Shown in pieces: positions 34,567 through 43,354 of a stretch of DNA of 64,000 bases. Every line of letters starts with the position of its first letter. Within the stretch, counting starts at the first letter, position 1. The stretch lies in contig DFCS01000045.1 in assembly GCA_002367105.1 (NCBI GenBank), forward strand, positions 23,236 through 87,235, written 5' to 3'. The stretch is from Hungatella sp. UBA3048. Its GTDB lineage: Bacteria; Bacillota; Clostridia; Lachnospirales; Lachnospiraceae. The notes under the pieces were generated by a model. The model was not told the origin of the DNA and did no database searches. It saw only the letters and a list, made by a program, of their open reading frames with translations. Made by a program: the position numbers and the translations under genes.

Positions 34567-35712
34567 TCAGCGGCATTCTCTTCCATGTACATATGTCTTA
34601 AGAACCTTGCATGCTTCATCAAGTACCACCAGGTTCGCTTCTTTTCCCGCTTCAATGGAACCCATCCTGTCATAAACACCGATCAGCCTTGCCGGGTTTT
34701 CCGTAAGAAGCCGGAGTACTTCCCGAAGAGGCCTTCCCGTATATTCCAGGAGATTCTTTAATGCAGCTCCCATGGTTAAAGTGCTTCCTGCCCGGCTTCC
34801 TCCAGAAGCCAGTCTGGCATCTCCGTTTTCCACAATAACATCATTCACTCCCAGCTTATAATTCCCATCCGGAAGCCCTGCTGCCATAATGGAATCTGTC
34901 ACAGCCACCACCTGATCCAGTCCCTTGGTCTTAATAATCAGCCGGACCGTCCCAGGATGGAGATGACGTCCGTCACAAATGATTTCACAAAATACCTTGT
35001 CAGACTCCAGCACAGCACCCCAGATCGCCGGAAAGTGCTGATGCATAAGCTTCATGGCATTTCCCGTGTGGGTGGCGCCTCTGGCACCCGCCTCAATGGC
35101 CGCACACGCTGTATCGTAATCAGCTCCGGAATGGCCGATGGCCACCTGGATTCCAAGCTTCTTTAATTCCGGTATCATGGGAATATTGCCTTCTATTTCA
35201 GGTGACAATGTGATATATTTGACATCACCCTCTGCCGCCTTCTGATATTCCTTAATGAGCTCCAAATCCCCTTTCCGAAGCAGGTGCTCTGGCATGGCTC
35301 CTTTATATTCCGGTGACAGAAAGGGGCCTTCTAAGTGGATTCCTAAAAGTTCCGCTCCCTGGTGCTCTCTGGTTTTCCATTTTTTATACTCTTCTATGCA
35401 CCTAAGGGTCTGCTCCTTTGTATCCGTAAGCACCGACCCCAGCCAGGCCGTTGTCCCCTGGACGGCAAAAAAGCGGCAGATTGTTTCATAATCCTCCGCT
35501 GTTGCCTTGTTCACATCAATCCCTGCGGCTCCGTGGGTATGTATATCGATAAATCCCGGAACCACCAGCTTTCCTTCCATATCATAAACAACGGCTGCAT
35601 CCCTGCCTTGAACTTCTGATATCTCCCGTATTACTCCATCCTCTGCCAGCAAGTCTCCCAAAACGAAGGTACCGTTTACATAAAACCGCCCGTTTCTGAA
35701 TAAAGTTTTCAT
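34567..35712 (-). CDS. Second NagA-like N-acetyl-aminosugar deacetylase
   Basis: This 381-residue amidohydrolase is homologous to NagA: DIHTHG near 57, HLEGPFLSPEYKGA near 126, GHSGAD near 192, a metal His in THTGNAM and the catalytic Asp in AVTDSIMAAG near 272. The segment after THTGNAM reads KLMHQHFPA, where canonical NagA, including the copy at 138-1277, has SPFHHRxPG. The Arg that contacts substrate phosphate is therefore missing. It may deacetylate a non-phosphorylated or differently substituted amino sugar. It belongs to the cluster with TauE/SafE permeases and the two-component system. A promoter lies at 35769-35798. Confidence 0.85.
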   Translation of the reverse strand: MKTLFRNGRFYVNGTFVLGDLLAEDGVIREISEVQGRDAAVVYDMEGKLVVPGFIDIHTHGAAGIDVNKATAEDYETICRFFAVQGTTAWLGSVLTDTKEQTLRCIEEYKKWKTREHQGAELLGIHLEGPFLSPEYKGAMPEHLLRKGDLELIKEYQKAAEGDVKYITLSPEIEGNIPMIPELKKLGIQVAIGHSGADYDTACAAIEAGARGATHTGNAMKLMHQHFPAIWGAVLESDKVFCEIICDGRHLHPGTVRLIIKTKGLDQVVAVTDSIMAAGLPDGNYKLGVNDVIVENGDARLASGGSRAGSTLTMGAALKNLLEYTGRPLREVLRLLTENPARLIGVYDRMGSIEAGKEANLVVLDEACKVLKTYVHGRECR

Positions 35713-35768
35713 AAAAGTTCCCCTTTCTCATTCTTCAGACCGCCGCTTTTTTCATACGATATATTTTT

Positions 35769-35818
35769 ATCATATCATAATTCTACTAAAAATTCCAATT
35801 TATTTAACCAAACGTTTG
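35769..35818 (-). promoter_or_regulatory. Promoter and LacI-like half operator for the second nagA
   Basis: On the minus strand TTGGAA (35798-35793), an 18-nt spacer and TATGAT (35774-35769) form a promoter for the gene at 35712. Just upstream, overlapping the end of the response-regulator gene, lies the palindrome CAAACGTTTG (35809-35818). This is the core of the 16-bp operator at 47896-47911 in front of lacI, so the same regulator may act at both places. A 10-bp match inside a coding region could also be chance. Confidence 0.45.
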
Positions 35819-36487
35819 CTCCTCAAATAAATGGGACAAATTTAATTCCCTGATAATAGAGACGATCTCCTTTGACCTGCTGCAGCCAAATTTTCTTAAA
35901 AGGCTTTTTATCTGGGTTTTGACGGTTATGACTTCCACACAGCGGATTCCTGCAATTTCCTTTATTTTCCTGTCCTCCAAAAGAAGCTTCACAAGCTCAC
36001 GCTCCGCGGCTGTCAACTGGGAAACATTATTAATAAAGTATAACAAACTCCTCTCCGAACGCTGCAGCCTTTTGTATTCGTTCATAATGGTCTTCTGTAT
36101 TCTTGCTTCCATCACCGGTTTTCCCATGTGGGCATTTTTAACATGTTCGATCAGATTCTCTATAGCTCCGCCTTTCACAACATAATCTACAGCCCCGGTT
36201 CCCATAGCAGTAATGATGATATCCTCGGTCTCGTGAACGGTCAGATAGATGATCTTCTGGTCATGCTTTATATCCCGGATGCGCTCGGCTGCAAGAATTC
36301 CGGCATTCCTGGATTCCATCTCAATGTCCATCAAGATCACATCTGCATCCATTTCAAGGGCCATTTCCACGATTTCCTTTCCCGTGGAGGCGCAGCCTAT
36401 TATCTTTATCTCTTCATCCCTTTCCAGCTGCTTTTTTAAATCATCACAAAGTATGGTAAAATCCTCTGCAATCAGCACCTTTATCAT
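35804..36487 (-). CDS. NarL/LuxR-type response regulator
   Basis: This 227-residue regulator has an N-terminal receiver (IAEDF near residue 6, phospho-acceptor Asp in ILMDIEM near 56, Lys in VVKGG near 105) and a C-terminal helix-turn-helix of the LuxR type with LTAAERELVKLLLEDRKIKEIA near 150. It lies 14 bp after the histidine kinase gene, which is its likely partner. Together they sit between the SsuABC-like importer and the second nagA, suggesting that they sense the substrate or its availability. Confidence 0.85.
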   Translation of the reverse strand: MIKVLIAEDFTILCDDLKKQLERDEEIKIIGCASTGKEIVEMALEMDADVILMDIEMESRNAGILAAERIRDIKHDQKIIYLTVHETEDIIITAMGTGAVDYVVKGGAIENLIEHVKNAHMGKPVMEARIQKTIMNEYKRLQRSERSLLYFINNVSQLTAAERELVKLLLEDRKIKEIAGIRCVEVITVKTQIKSLLRKFGCSRSKEIVSIIRELNLSHLFEEQTFG

Positions 36488-36501
36488 TTTAATCCCCTTC
36501 C

Positions 36502-38001
36502 TTACTCATCCTGGTTGTTACACTTCGGTATCGCGACAAAAAAGGTGGTCCCTTCTCCCTCCGTACTTTCTAACTTCAGCATTCCAAAATGGTGCTTTAT
36601 GATCTGTTTCACATAATATAGCCCAAGTCCCCAATTATTATTGGTATTCTTACTGGTATAGAACGGATCAAATATTTTTTTCTGTACCTGCCTGGATATG
36701 CCTCTTCCATTATCCTGGATTTCAAAGGTCACATAAAGCCTTTCATGGTATACCTTTATGCTTAAGTGCTTTTCCTGCCTGCCGGAATCCAGGATGCTTT
36801 CATAGCCGTTGATCGCCAGATTATAAAGGGCTTCGCTTAAATGAACAGCGTCCGCCAGGATCAATGTTCTGGCTTCTATCTCCGTTTCCACCTCTGCATC
36901 CGGATATTTCTCATGAAACCGGTCCAGAACCTTACGGACCACTTCTGAAGTTTCCGTTGGTACCAGAGTCATGTAATTGGATTTAATACTCCTATATAAT
37001 TCTTCCATCCGGATTATCATATTCTGATTGATCGTTTCAAGCATATGGGAATATTCCAGGAGCTTTTCCTTATCAGGATCGGTCTTTTCCAGTTCCTCTC
37101 TGATCCTTTCCTGAATGACCCGGTTGGACAATAACTGATTCTTCATGCCATGGACAAACACGGATAAGCCTTTGCTTGCCATATCCATCTTCTTTTGGAT
37201 GATCACATCTCCCCTGGTCTCCTCATGCTCCATAACTGTATAGGTTTTAAGGCTTAAAAACCCAAGAATTCCAAACAGCGTGGTAAACACCGACAGTACC
37301 ATCCACCGGCTGACGGCTCCCGTCGTAGAATAAAGCAGCCCGCCATAGCGCATATACTCTGCGGAATACATCTGATATACCTGAATCGGATCCTGGCGGA
37401 AATAAAAGCAATACATAATTCCCATACAGATCAGAAACACCATAATATAGCGAAACTGTCTTTTGCAGTAAGGGATGGTAATGCTTTTGTATTCGTGAAC
37501 CAGGAGCCATAAAGCCGCCGCCAGATAACAGGCGATCCATAAGATTGTGAAATTAATAACCAGAAATTGCATCCATTTACCCGTTTTTGCAAGCCCTAAA
37601 AACAGGGAGGGATAGTAGAGAATCAGTGTCATACAGGGCAGTACCATAATCAGGATATGCCTGGATTTGCTCCGCAGGATCCAGGGAATCATGGAATAAT
37701 CAAAGGCAAGCATAAGCAGAAATCCCGGAAACAGGGTTCTTCCCATAGCGATCATATACCCCAGCTTCCTTAATGGAAATATCATATAAGACAATTTTCT
37801 TTGTATTCTCAAATCAAAAAATAAGAAGAACTTCTGTCCTGTCTGCAGCCCGCCTGTCTTTGATAAGTAAATGATAATCCCGATAAACATGCAGACAAAG
37901 CTGACGCAAAGTCCCAGCATCAGCTTTGTCTGTTTATCTCTTCTAAGGAAAAAAATCGCTATAGAGGAGGATAAAATAAAGAACAATACAACAAACAGCA
38001 T
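36502..38001 (-). CDS. Multi-pass sensor histidine kinase
   Basis: This 499-residue kinase has about seven hydrophobic segments in the first 265 residues, without a large extracytoplasmic domain, followed by a dimerisation helix with the likely phospho-His in FVHGMKNQLL near 282. A HATPase domain has LYNLAINGYESI, DNGRGIS and NWGLGLYYVKQI near 395-480. The layout resembles kinases that sense ligands within the membrane. Its ATG follows AGGAGG by six bases. It forms a pair with the NarL-type regulator downstream. The hairpin at 38042-38078 separates it from the importer operon. Confidence 0.87.
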   Translation of the reverse strand: MLFVVLFFILSSSIAIFFLRRDKQTKLMLGLCVSFVCMFIGIIIYLSKTGGLQTGQKFFLFFDLRIQRKLSYMIFPLRKLGYMIAMGRTLFPGFLLMLAFDYSMIPWILRSKSRHILIMVLPCMTLILYYPSLFLGLAKTGKWMQFLVINFTILWIACYLAAALWLLVHEYKSITIPYCKRQFRYIMVFLICMGIMYCFYFRQDPIQVYQMYSAEYMRYGGLLYSTTGAVSRWMVLSVFTTLFGILGFLSLKTYTVMEHEETRGDVIIQKKMDMASKGLSVFVHGMKNQLLSNRVIQERIREELEKTDPDKEKLLEYSHMLETINQNMIIRMEELYRSIKSNYMTLVPTETSEVVRKVLDRFHEKYPDAEVETEIEARTLILADAVHLSEALYNLAINGYESILDSGRQEKHLSIKVYHERLYVTFEIQDNGRGISRQVQKKIFDPFYTSKNTNNNWGLGLYYVKQIIKHHFGMLKLESTEGEGTTFFVAIPKCNNQDE

Positions 38002-38041
38002 AGCTTTCCTCCTGAATCATTCTGAGATCCCAGTGTGCCAC

Positions 38042-38078
38042 AAATGGAGGTGTTCCGTTGTTCCGGATACCTCCATTT
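38042..38078 (-). terminator. Hairpin between importer genes and sensor kinase
   Basis: AAATGGAGGT and ACCTCCATTT form a perfect 10-bp stem with an inner TCCG/CGGA pairing. No T-run follows on the minus strand, so it is probably an RNA-stabilising or attenuating hairpin at the end of the importer message, not a full terminator. Confidence 0.5.
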
Positions 38079-38089
38079 AAAATTACTGA

Positions 38090-39199
38090 TTATTTGTGGT
38101 TTTCATCATATGCTTCCTGCATGATATCAAAGAGAACATAATTGTTTACATCAACCGGCTTCTCCAGGCGGCCTGCGTCTAAGAACACCTTCTGCTGGTT
38201 CTCATAATAGGATTTGATGGTTCCATCCGCCAGGGCTTTTCCCATAAATTCTCCGGTCAGCCAGTTTCCTTCTTCCGTAGTTGCCAGCATGGTGGCTTCA
38301 TCTACCTCACATTGTTTTGCGACCAGCTTTGCGACTTCATCGATGTTCTCCGCCCGATAATCCCCGGCTTTTTGAAGAGCTCTGGCAAAGCGCACCAGAA
38401 CATCATGGTTGGAATCGGCATATTTCTGAGTGGTGATAAAGCTGGAAGGAAATGTTACCTGGTCTAAATAATCCTGATTATTGGCTAACATGATTCCATT
38501 GTCTCCAAGAGCCTTCATGATGGTTCCGGTTCCCGGTGACCAGGTGGCACATGCATCCACATTGCCGCTGATGACGGCTGATACGGTGCCGTTGGCATCC
38601 ATTTCCACCAGCTCAACATCATCTGTCGTCATTCCCTTAGACTTAAGAGCCAGGTTCAGGATGATTTCTGCAGATGTACCGCTGGTTACGGCAACCTTTT
38701 TGCCCTTTAGATCTTCAATGGAATTGATCCCTTTTGCCTTGTTGCCGATGACAGCATCGGCTAAGCTGGTGCAGTCTATCTGGAAGATCACCGCTTCCCC
38801 TGATGCGCAAAGAGCGTGGGCTCCGTGTCCGATCTGGGAAATATCAATATCACCGGAAGCCATGGCCGCAATTTCGGCTGGACCTCCCTGAAATTCCACC
38901 ATCTCCACTTCAAGGCCCATTTCTTTAAAATAGCCCTTATCCCTTGCCGTAACGGCCAGGGAAGCGCTTCCCATATTGGGCATATAGGCTATCCTAAGCT
39001 TTGTGATTTCCTGAGCCTTTGTTTCCTCTGCCTTGGTTTCTTCTGCTTTGGTTTCCTCTTCTTTCGCGTCTTCTGCTTTCGTGTCTTCTGCTTTTGTCTG
39101 CGCTGCCGTAGTTGCAGGCGTCTTTGCTCCGCCCGCGCATGCGGTCAAAGCCGCTGCTGTCATTACCATCCCCATAAGTAACGAAATTCTTTTTTTCAT
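38090..39199 (-). CDS. SsuA/NMT1-like substrate-binding lipoprotein
   Basis: This 369-residue lipoprotein has a signal peptide ending in LTAC (Cys near 20). A low-complexity linker of repeated TKAED/TKAEE units (about 35-64) is followed by an NMT1/SsuA-type periplasmic-binding fold with LRIAYMPNMGSASLAV near 68, GYFKEMGLEVEMVEF near 88 and GDIDISQIGHGAHAL near 113. The family binds sulfonates, nitrate, thiamine precursors and other small anions. It is encoded with an ATPase and permease of the same type. The charged linker probably spans the wall. Confidence 0.88.
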   Translation of the reverse strand: MKKRISLLMGMVMTAAALTACAGGAKTPATTAAQTKAEDTKAEDAKEEETKAEETKAEETKAQEITKLRIAYMPNMGSASLAVTARDKGYFKEMGLEVEMVEFQGGPAEIAAMASGDIDISQIGHGAHALCASGEAVIFQIDCTSLADAVIGNKAKGINSIEDLKGKKVAVTSGTSAEIILNLALKSKGMTTDDVELVEMDANGTVSAVISGNVDACATWSPGTGTIMKALGDNGIMLANNQDYLDQVTFPSSFITTQKYADSNHDVLVRFARALQKAGDYRAENIDEVAKLVAKQCEVDEATMLATTEEGNWLTGEFMGKALADGTIKSYYENQQKVFLDAGRLEKPVDVNNYVLFDIMQEAYDENHK

Positions 39200-39212
39200 T
39201 CCTTTCTCCTCC

Positions 39213-40004
39213 TTATTTCCTGATCTCTAAATATTCCTGATACACCTGGGACCATATGTAATTTTTTAATTCTAAAAATTCCTGTGTCATCTTCGTTTCC
39301 TGGGTTCTGGGATATGGAATCCTGATCTCCACAATCTCTTTAATCCGCCCTGGCCTGGCACTCATAATGATAACCTTTTGTGCCAGAATAATGGCCTCAT
39401 CCACATCATGAGTGATGAAAAAACATGTTTTACGCTCTTTCTGCCAGGTAGATAACAGCTCTGACTGAAGCTGGGTCCTGGTTTGGGCATCCAGGGCTCC
39501 AAAAGGCTCGTCCATAAGAAGCACCTGGGGATTTACCGCATAGGCTCTTGTTATGGCAACCCTCTGCTTCATTCCGCCGGACAGTTCCTTTGGATAGGCG
39601 CCCGCAAAAGGTTCCAGGTCCACCATTCTTAAATATTTCATGGCTTCTTCCCTGGCCTGCTCCCCTTTTATGCCTTTTAGCTTTAATCCGAATTCCACAT
39701 TTTTTAGTACCGTAAGCCATGGAAATAAGGCGTACTGCTGGAACACGACCCCCCGCTCCGGTCCCGGGCCCTCCACCGCCTTGCCATCCACGTATACGCT
39801 TCCAGAGGTAGGCTCCAAAAGCCCGGCGATGATATTGAGCAGCGTTGACTTTCCGCAGCCTGACGGGCCTACCACACAGATAAACTCATTCTCTTTTATA
39901 TCAAGGCTGACTCCGTTTAAGGCTGTCATCTCTCCCTTGCGGGTATTATATGTTTTTACCACATGATCGATTTTTACTTTTACTGCTGCATTGTCTCCTG
40001 CCAT
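39213..40004 (-). CDS. SsuB/TauB-like ABC transporter ATPase
   Basis: This 263-residue ATPase has Walker A GPSGCGKST near residue 43, the Q-loop QQYALFPW near 90, the signature LSGGMKQRVAITRAY near 142, Walker B VLLMDEPFGALD near 163 and the H-loop THDVDEAI near 197. The sequence is typical of the nitrate/sulfonate/taurine importer branch. It overlaps the permease gene by 25 bp and precedes the binding-protein gene by 13 bp, so the three form one importer. Confidence 0.93.
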   Translation of the reverse strand: MAGDNAAVKVKIDHVVKTYNTRKGEMTALNGVSLDIKENEFICVVGPSGCGKSTLLNIIAGLLEPTSGSVYVDGKAVEGPGPERGVVFQQYALFPWLTVLKNVEFGLKLKGIKGEQAREEAMKYLRMVDLEPFAGAYPKELSGGMKQRVAITRAYAVNPQVLLMDEPFGALDAQTRTQLQSELLSTWQKERKTCFFITHDVDEAIILAQKVIIMSARPGRIKEIVEIRIPYPRTQETKMTQEFLELKNYIWSQVYQEYLEIRK

Positions 40005-40777
40005 CCGGTCAACTTCCTTTCCAAGTATCGTACTATCTGTTCAAAGGTAAGGCCAATCACGCCGATAATCAGGATTCCCATTAATACGGTCGCCATGTCG
40101 TAATAGCCCTGTGCCTTTTGGATCATCATACCAAGCCCCTTAGACGCTCCTGTCAGCTCTGCCGCCACAAGAGTGGTTAAAGAAGCGGAAAGCCCAAGCC
40201 TGGTCCCTACCAGGATAAAGGGCGTAGAAGCAGGTATGACTACCTGAAAGAATATATCCCGGTCAGTAGCCCCAAGTACCTTCGCCGCCTTAATCAAGGT
40301 TACATCCACATTGCAGACGCCCTGGTAAATGGTGACCACCAGTACAAGGAAAGAAGCAATAAATATTACGATGATCTTTGCCTTCTCCCCCACTCCTGCT
40401 CCCGCAATAACAAGGGGAATATAGGCCAGCGGCGGAATATTTCTCACAAACTGGATCCAGGGAGCCACCAGGTTCCGAAACGGTGCGTACCAGCCCATAA
40501 GAAATGCAATGGGAATCGATGCGATGAAGCCGCAGAGAAAACCTGCGATTACCCGGAACAGACTGATATAAATATGGGGCCACAAGGTTCCGTCCTGCAG
40601 CTTTCCCACCAGTTTGGATATTACCTCCCACGGTTTTGCAAAGATGACTCCGCCAGCATCCGTAGACGCTATAAAGATCCATAGCAGAAATGCTGCCAGG
40701 ATGGACAGCAGCATCCATAGCTTAGCAGGAATGCGGTTTATCATACTGTTCTTTTTTTTACTGTTCATGCTTACCAT
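39980..40777 (-). CDS. SsuC/TauC-like ABC transporter permease
   Basis: This permease of about 265 residues has six hydrophobic helices and an EAA-type loop (IKAAKVLGATDRDIFFQVVIP) near residue 170, typical of the sulfonate/nitrate/taurine family. The start is uncertain: the ATG at 40777 is three to four bases from GAGAGG and a second ATG at 40768 is about twelve bases away. A frame open to 40921 has no ribosome site. It is the first importer gene, 79 bp after the PGI-like gene on the same strand. Confidence 0.87.
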   Translation of the reverse strand: MVSMNSKKKNSMINRIPAKLWMLLSILAAFLLWIFIASTDAGGVIFAKPWEVISKLVGKLQDGTLWPHIYISLFRVIAGFLCGFIASIPIAFLMGWYAPFRNLVAPWIQFVRNIPPLAYIPLVIAGAGVGEKAKIIVIFIASFLVLVVTIYQGVCNVDVTLIKAAKVLGATDRDIFFQVVIPASTPFILVGTRLGLSASLTTLVAAELTGASKGLGMMIQKAQGYYDMATVLMGILIIGVIGLTFEQIVRYLERKLTGWQETMQQ

Positions 40778-40856
40778 TTCCCTCTCTGTCTTTCTCGAAT
40801 GTTTAACTATCTGTAGTTTACACCCAAAAAAGAGGTCTGGGGAGGGGGATTTTTTA

Positions 40857-42119
40857 TCATACCTTTTTTCCCAGGGCGGCAAACATGCTTCTCTTATATT
40901 CCTCCACCCCTTCCTGGTCAAAGGGGTTTATATTCATCATGGTACCCGAAATCCCGCAAGCCATCATAAAATAATAAAACAGTTCTCCAAAGGTTTCCTC
41001 AGAAACATCTTTTGTCAGAAAACGGATGCAGGGCACCCCGCCCTTCCAATGGGCGTTCAGGGTAGCCTCCTCGGCAGCCTTGTTCATCTGATCAAAGTCC
41101 ATGCCATCCAGATAGTCAAAGCCATCCCTAAAATCCGGATCAGGTGCAATCACCGCCTCTGCGCCGGGATTCTCTGCCGAAACAAAGGTCTCTATCAGAC
41201 AGCGTCTTCCCTCCTGCATATATTGGCCGATGGAATGTAAGTCCTCCGAATAAATTGCTGAGGAAGGAAAGATTCCCCTTTTCTCTTTCCCTTCACTTTC
41301 ACCAAAAAGCTGTACCCACCATTTTGTCAGATAAGAATACCGGGGCTCGAAGGATACCAGCATCTCAATATCAAATCCCTTTCCATATAACAGGTTTCTG
41401 GCTGCCCCGTAAAGAACCGCAGGGTTGGAAGACGGATTGGCCCGGCAGTCCTCTGCGGCCCTCTTCATCCCAGCAAGATACATGTCCGGATCAAGCCCTG
41501 CTGCCGCTATGGGCAACAGGCAGACCGGAGAAAATGCGGAATACCGCCCACCTACCGATTTGGGAAAGGAAAGAAACAGGTAACTGTTTTCTTTTGCGAT
41601 CTCCTCCAGCCTGGAACCTTTCGTACCAGTCACAATGATCCGCTTTGCCATCTCCTCTCTGTCATACCTCTTCTTCATCCACTGGCGCAGGATGCGGAAA
41701 TGGCTTCCCGGCTCCAGTGTCTCAAAATTCTTGGCAATGACATTGATATAGACGTTCCGTCCCTCCATTCGCTTTAACATTTTGCTGACGGAATAAGGGG
41801 ACAGCGTATTTCCCATATAGAGGATCTCCGGCCCCTTCCCGTCTGCCAGGGCCTCTATCATAGCCCTGGCTGCCTGGTTGGATCCCCCTACTCCCACAAG
41901 GACAAAAAGGTCACCCTCTTTTTTAATCTCCTCTGCCTTTGCCTTTATTGCCTCCAGCTCATCATCCGGTATGGCCGGGGAAACCCAGCCCAGAACCTTC
42001 TCATGGTCCTCCATGGTAAGCAGCATGTTCATGGCCCTTCCTGCCTTTTCCCTGCTGACCTTAAAATCTTCTTCCTCAAAATATGTTTCTGCTTTTCTCA
42101 AATCAAATGTAACGTTCAT
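40857..42119 (-). CDS. Divergent glucose-6-phosphate-isomerase-like protein
   Basis: This 420-residue protein is clearly related to phosphoglucose isomerase. It has GVGGS at 76-80, the signature VGGRYSAFSP near 189, the base Glu in GESEGKE (274), the ring-opening His in DLHSIGQ (295) and the catalytic Lys in FDQEGVEEYK (409). However, the phosphate-binding loop, SKSGTT or SKTFTT in usual enzymes, reads AKNFET (129-134), with the two phosphate-contacting Ser/Thr replaced and an acid introduced. It may isomerise an aldose/ketose that is not 6-phosphorylated. The start has GGAG seven bases upstream. It is last in the glycolysis-like gene set. Confidence 0.85.
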   Translation of the reverse strand: MNVTFDLRKAETYFEEEDFKVSREKAGRAMNMLLTMEDHEKVLGWVSPAIPDDELEAIKAKAEEIKKEGDLFVLVGVGGSNQAARAMIEALADGKGPEILYMGNTLSPYSVSKMLKRMEGRNVYINVIAKNFETLEPGSHFRILRQWMKKRYDREEMAKRIIVTGTKGSRLEEIAKENSYLFLSFPKSVGGRYSAFSPVCLLPIAAAGLDPDMYLAGMKRAAEDCRANPSSNPAVLYGAARNLLYGKGFDIEMLVSFEPRYSYLTKWWVQLFGESEGKEKRGIFPSSAIYSEDLHSIGQYMQEGRRCLIETFVSAENPGAEAVIAPDPDFRDGFDYLDGMDFDQMNKAAEEATLNAHWKGGVPCIRFLTKDVSEETFGELFYYFMMACGISGTMMNINPFDQEGVEEYKRSMFAALGKKV

Positions 42120-42175
42120 GCTTATTCTCCATTTCAAAAAGGCCGATCCAGATCTCTCTCTGAACCGGCTTTTAT

Positions 42176-43339
42176 TTATAGCCATTTATCAATTTTTTTG
42201 TAACGTTCTGCCATTTCATCAAGGGTCACACATTCAACCAGCGGAGCCCTCCCGTAGGAGCCGAACTTTACGATCAGGGTTCCAACCACTTCCTTAGCTC
42301 CCCGCTCCACGCAGTCCACAATGGCAGCTACATCCTCATCGGGAATGGTTCCGTACATCACCGTATCCATGATGGGAGGCAGAAATACCCTGGGATCAAA
42401 GGCTTCTTTCATAGTCTCCAGCCGCTCATAAATGGCGCCGATTGACCCGCTGTTCCTCTTTTCCGGATACCTTTCAAAGAATTCCTTCATGTTCCTGGTA
42501 ACAGCAAGGCGGATATCCGTATCCACGTTAATCTTATTGATTCCTGCTCCAATGGCAGCCGTAAGCTGTTCCATGGATATTCCTTCGGTATTTGACAACT
42601 TTCCTCCAAGACCATTGATCTCATCTACGATGTATTTCGGTACGGTAGAGGAGCCATGAGAAACCAGAGCACCGAAAATCCCCAGATGATTCATGCATTC
42701 CCTGATGGCAATGACAATCTCCTTACGCAGCTTAACATCCTTTCCCTTAGAAGCCCCGTGCATGGTGCCATAGGATATCGCAAGGGCATCAACGCCGGTT
42801 TTCTGGAAGAATTCCACTGCATCCAAGGGATTGGTATAAGTGGAAGAATCAGAAAATACGTGATCCTCCACGCCGGCGAGCACTCCAAGTTCGCCTTCTA
42901 CACTGACTCCTCTGCCATGGGCATACTTTACCACTTCCCTGGTAAGCTCAATGTTCTCTTTAAAAGGCAGGGAAGAGCCGTCAATCATGACGGAAGTATA
43001 ACCGCCTTCTATGGCGGCCACGCAGGAATCAAAGTCTCTGCCGTGATCTAAATGGAGAACAATCGGAATATCAGTATCCATACCGTATTTTTTTACCGCA
43101 TTTCCAATATTTCTCGCCCCGGCCTTTTTATCTTCCAGGGTTGCATTTAGAAAATCAATCCGTCCTCCCATGAATCCATTTGCCAGATCCGCCCCCTGCA
43201 AAATGGCAGGTGAACGGAACATTTCATGTACTTCGATTACTGCTTTGGCCTGGGCGACCGCATTCACGTTAAAACCGCCCTGACCAAAGCCATATTTTAT
43301 GGTAGCCTCCATAAGAGGTCTAAGTGGTATTAAGCTCAT
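42176..43339 (-). CDS. Class II fructose-bisphosphate-aldolase-like enzyme
   Basis: This 387-residue zinc aldolase has HLDHG near residue 95, GGYTSVMIDGSSL near 110, YGTMHGASKG near 192, a second zinc His in VSHGSSTVP near 226 and the DHAP phosphate-binding NVDTDIRLA near 277. These match the class IIB group that cleaves a ketose 1,6-bisphosphate into dihydroxyacetone phosphate and an aldehyde. The DHAP side is conserved, while the group at the other end may differ, which suits a C1-phosphorylated ketose. About 70 extra C-terminal residues are present. It lies 15 bp after the NagB-like gene. Confidence 0.88.
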   Translation of the reverse strand: MSLIPLRPLMEATIKYGFGQGGFNVNAVAQAKAVIEVHEMFRSPAILQGADLANGFMGGRIDFLNATLEDKKAGARNIGNAVKKYGMDTDIPIVLHLDHGRDFDSCVAAIEGGYTSVMIDGSSLPFKENIELTREVVKYAHGRGVSVEGELGVLAGVEDHVFSDSSTYTNPLDAVEFFQKTGVDALAISYGTMHGASKGKDVKLRKEIVIAIRECMNHLGIFGALVSHGSSTVPKYIVDEINGLGGKLSNTEGISMEQLTAAIGAGINKINVDTDIRLAVTRNMKEFFERYPEKRNSGSIGAIYERLETMKEAFDPRVFLPPIMDTVMYGTIPDEDVAAIVDCVERGAKEVVGTLIVKFGSYGRAPLVECVTLDEMAERYKKIDKWL

Positions 43340-43354
43340 TTATTTCTCCTTTAT

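Noticed and set aside
39980..40004. Fusion or frameshift between importer permease and ATPase genes
   Set aside because: Both proteins are full length and the 25-bp overlap is ordinary translational coupling.
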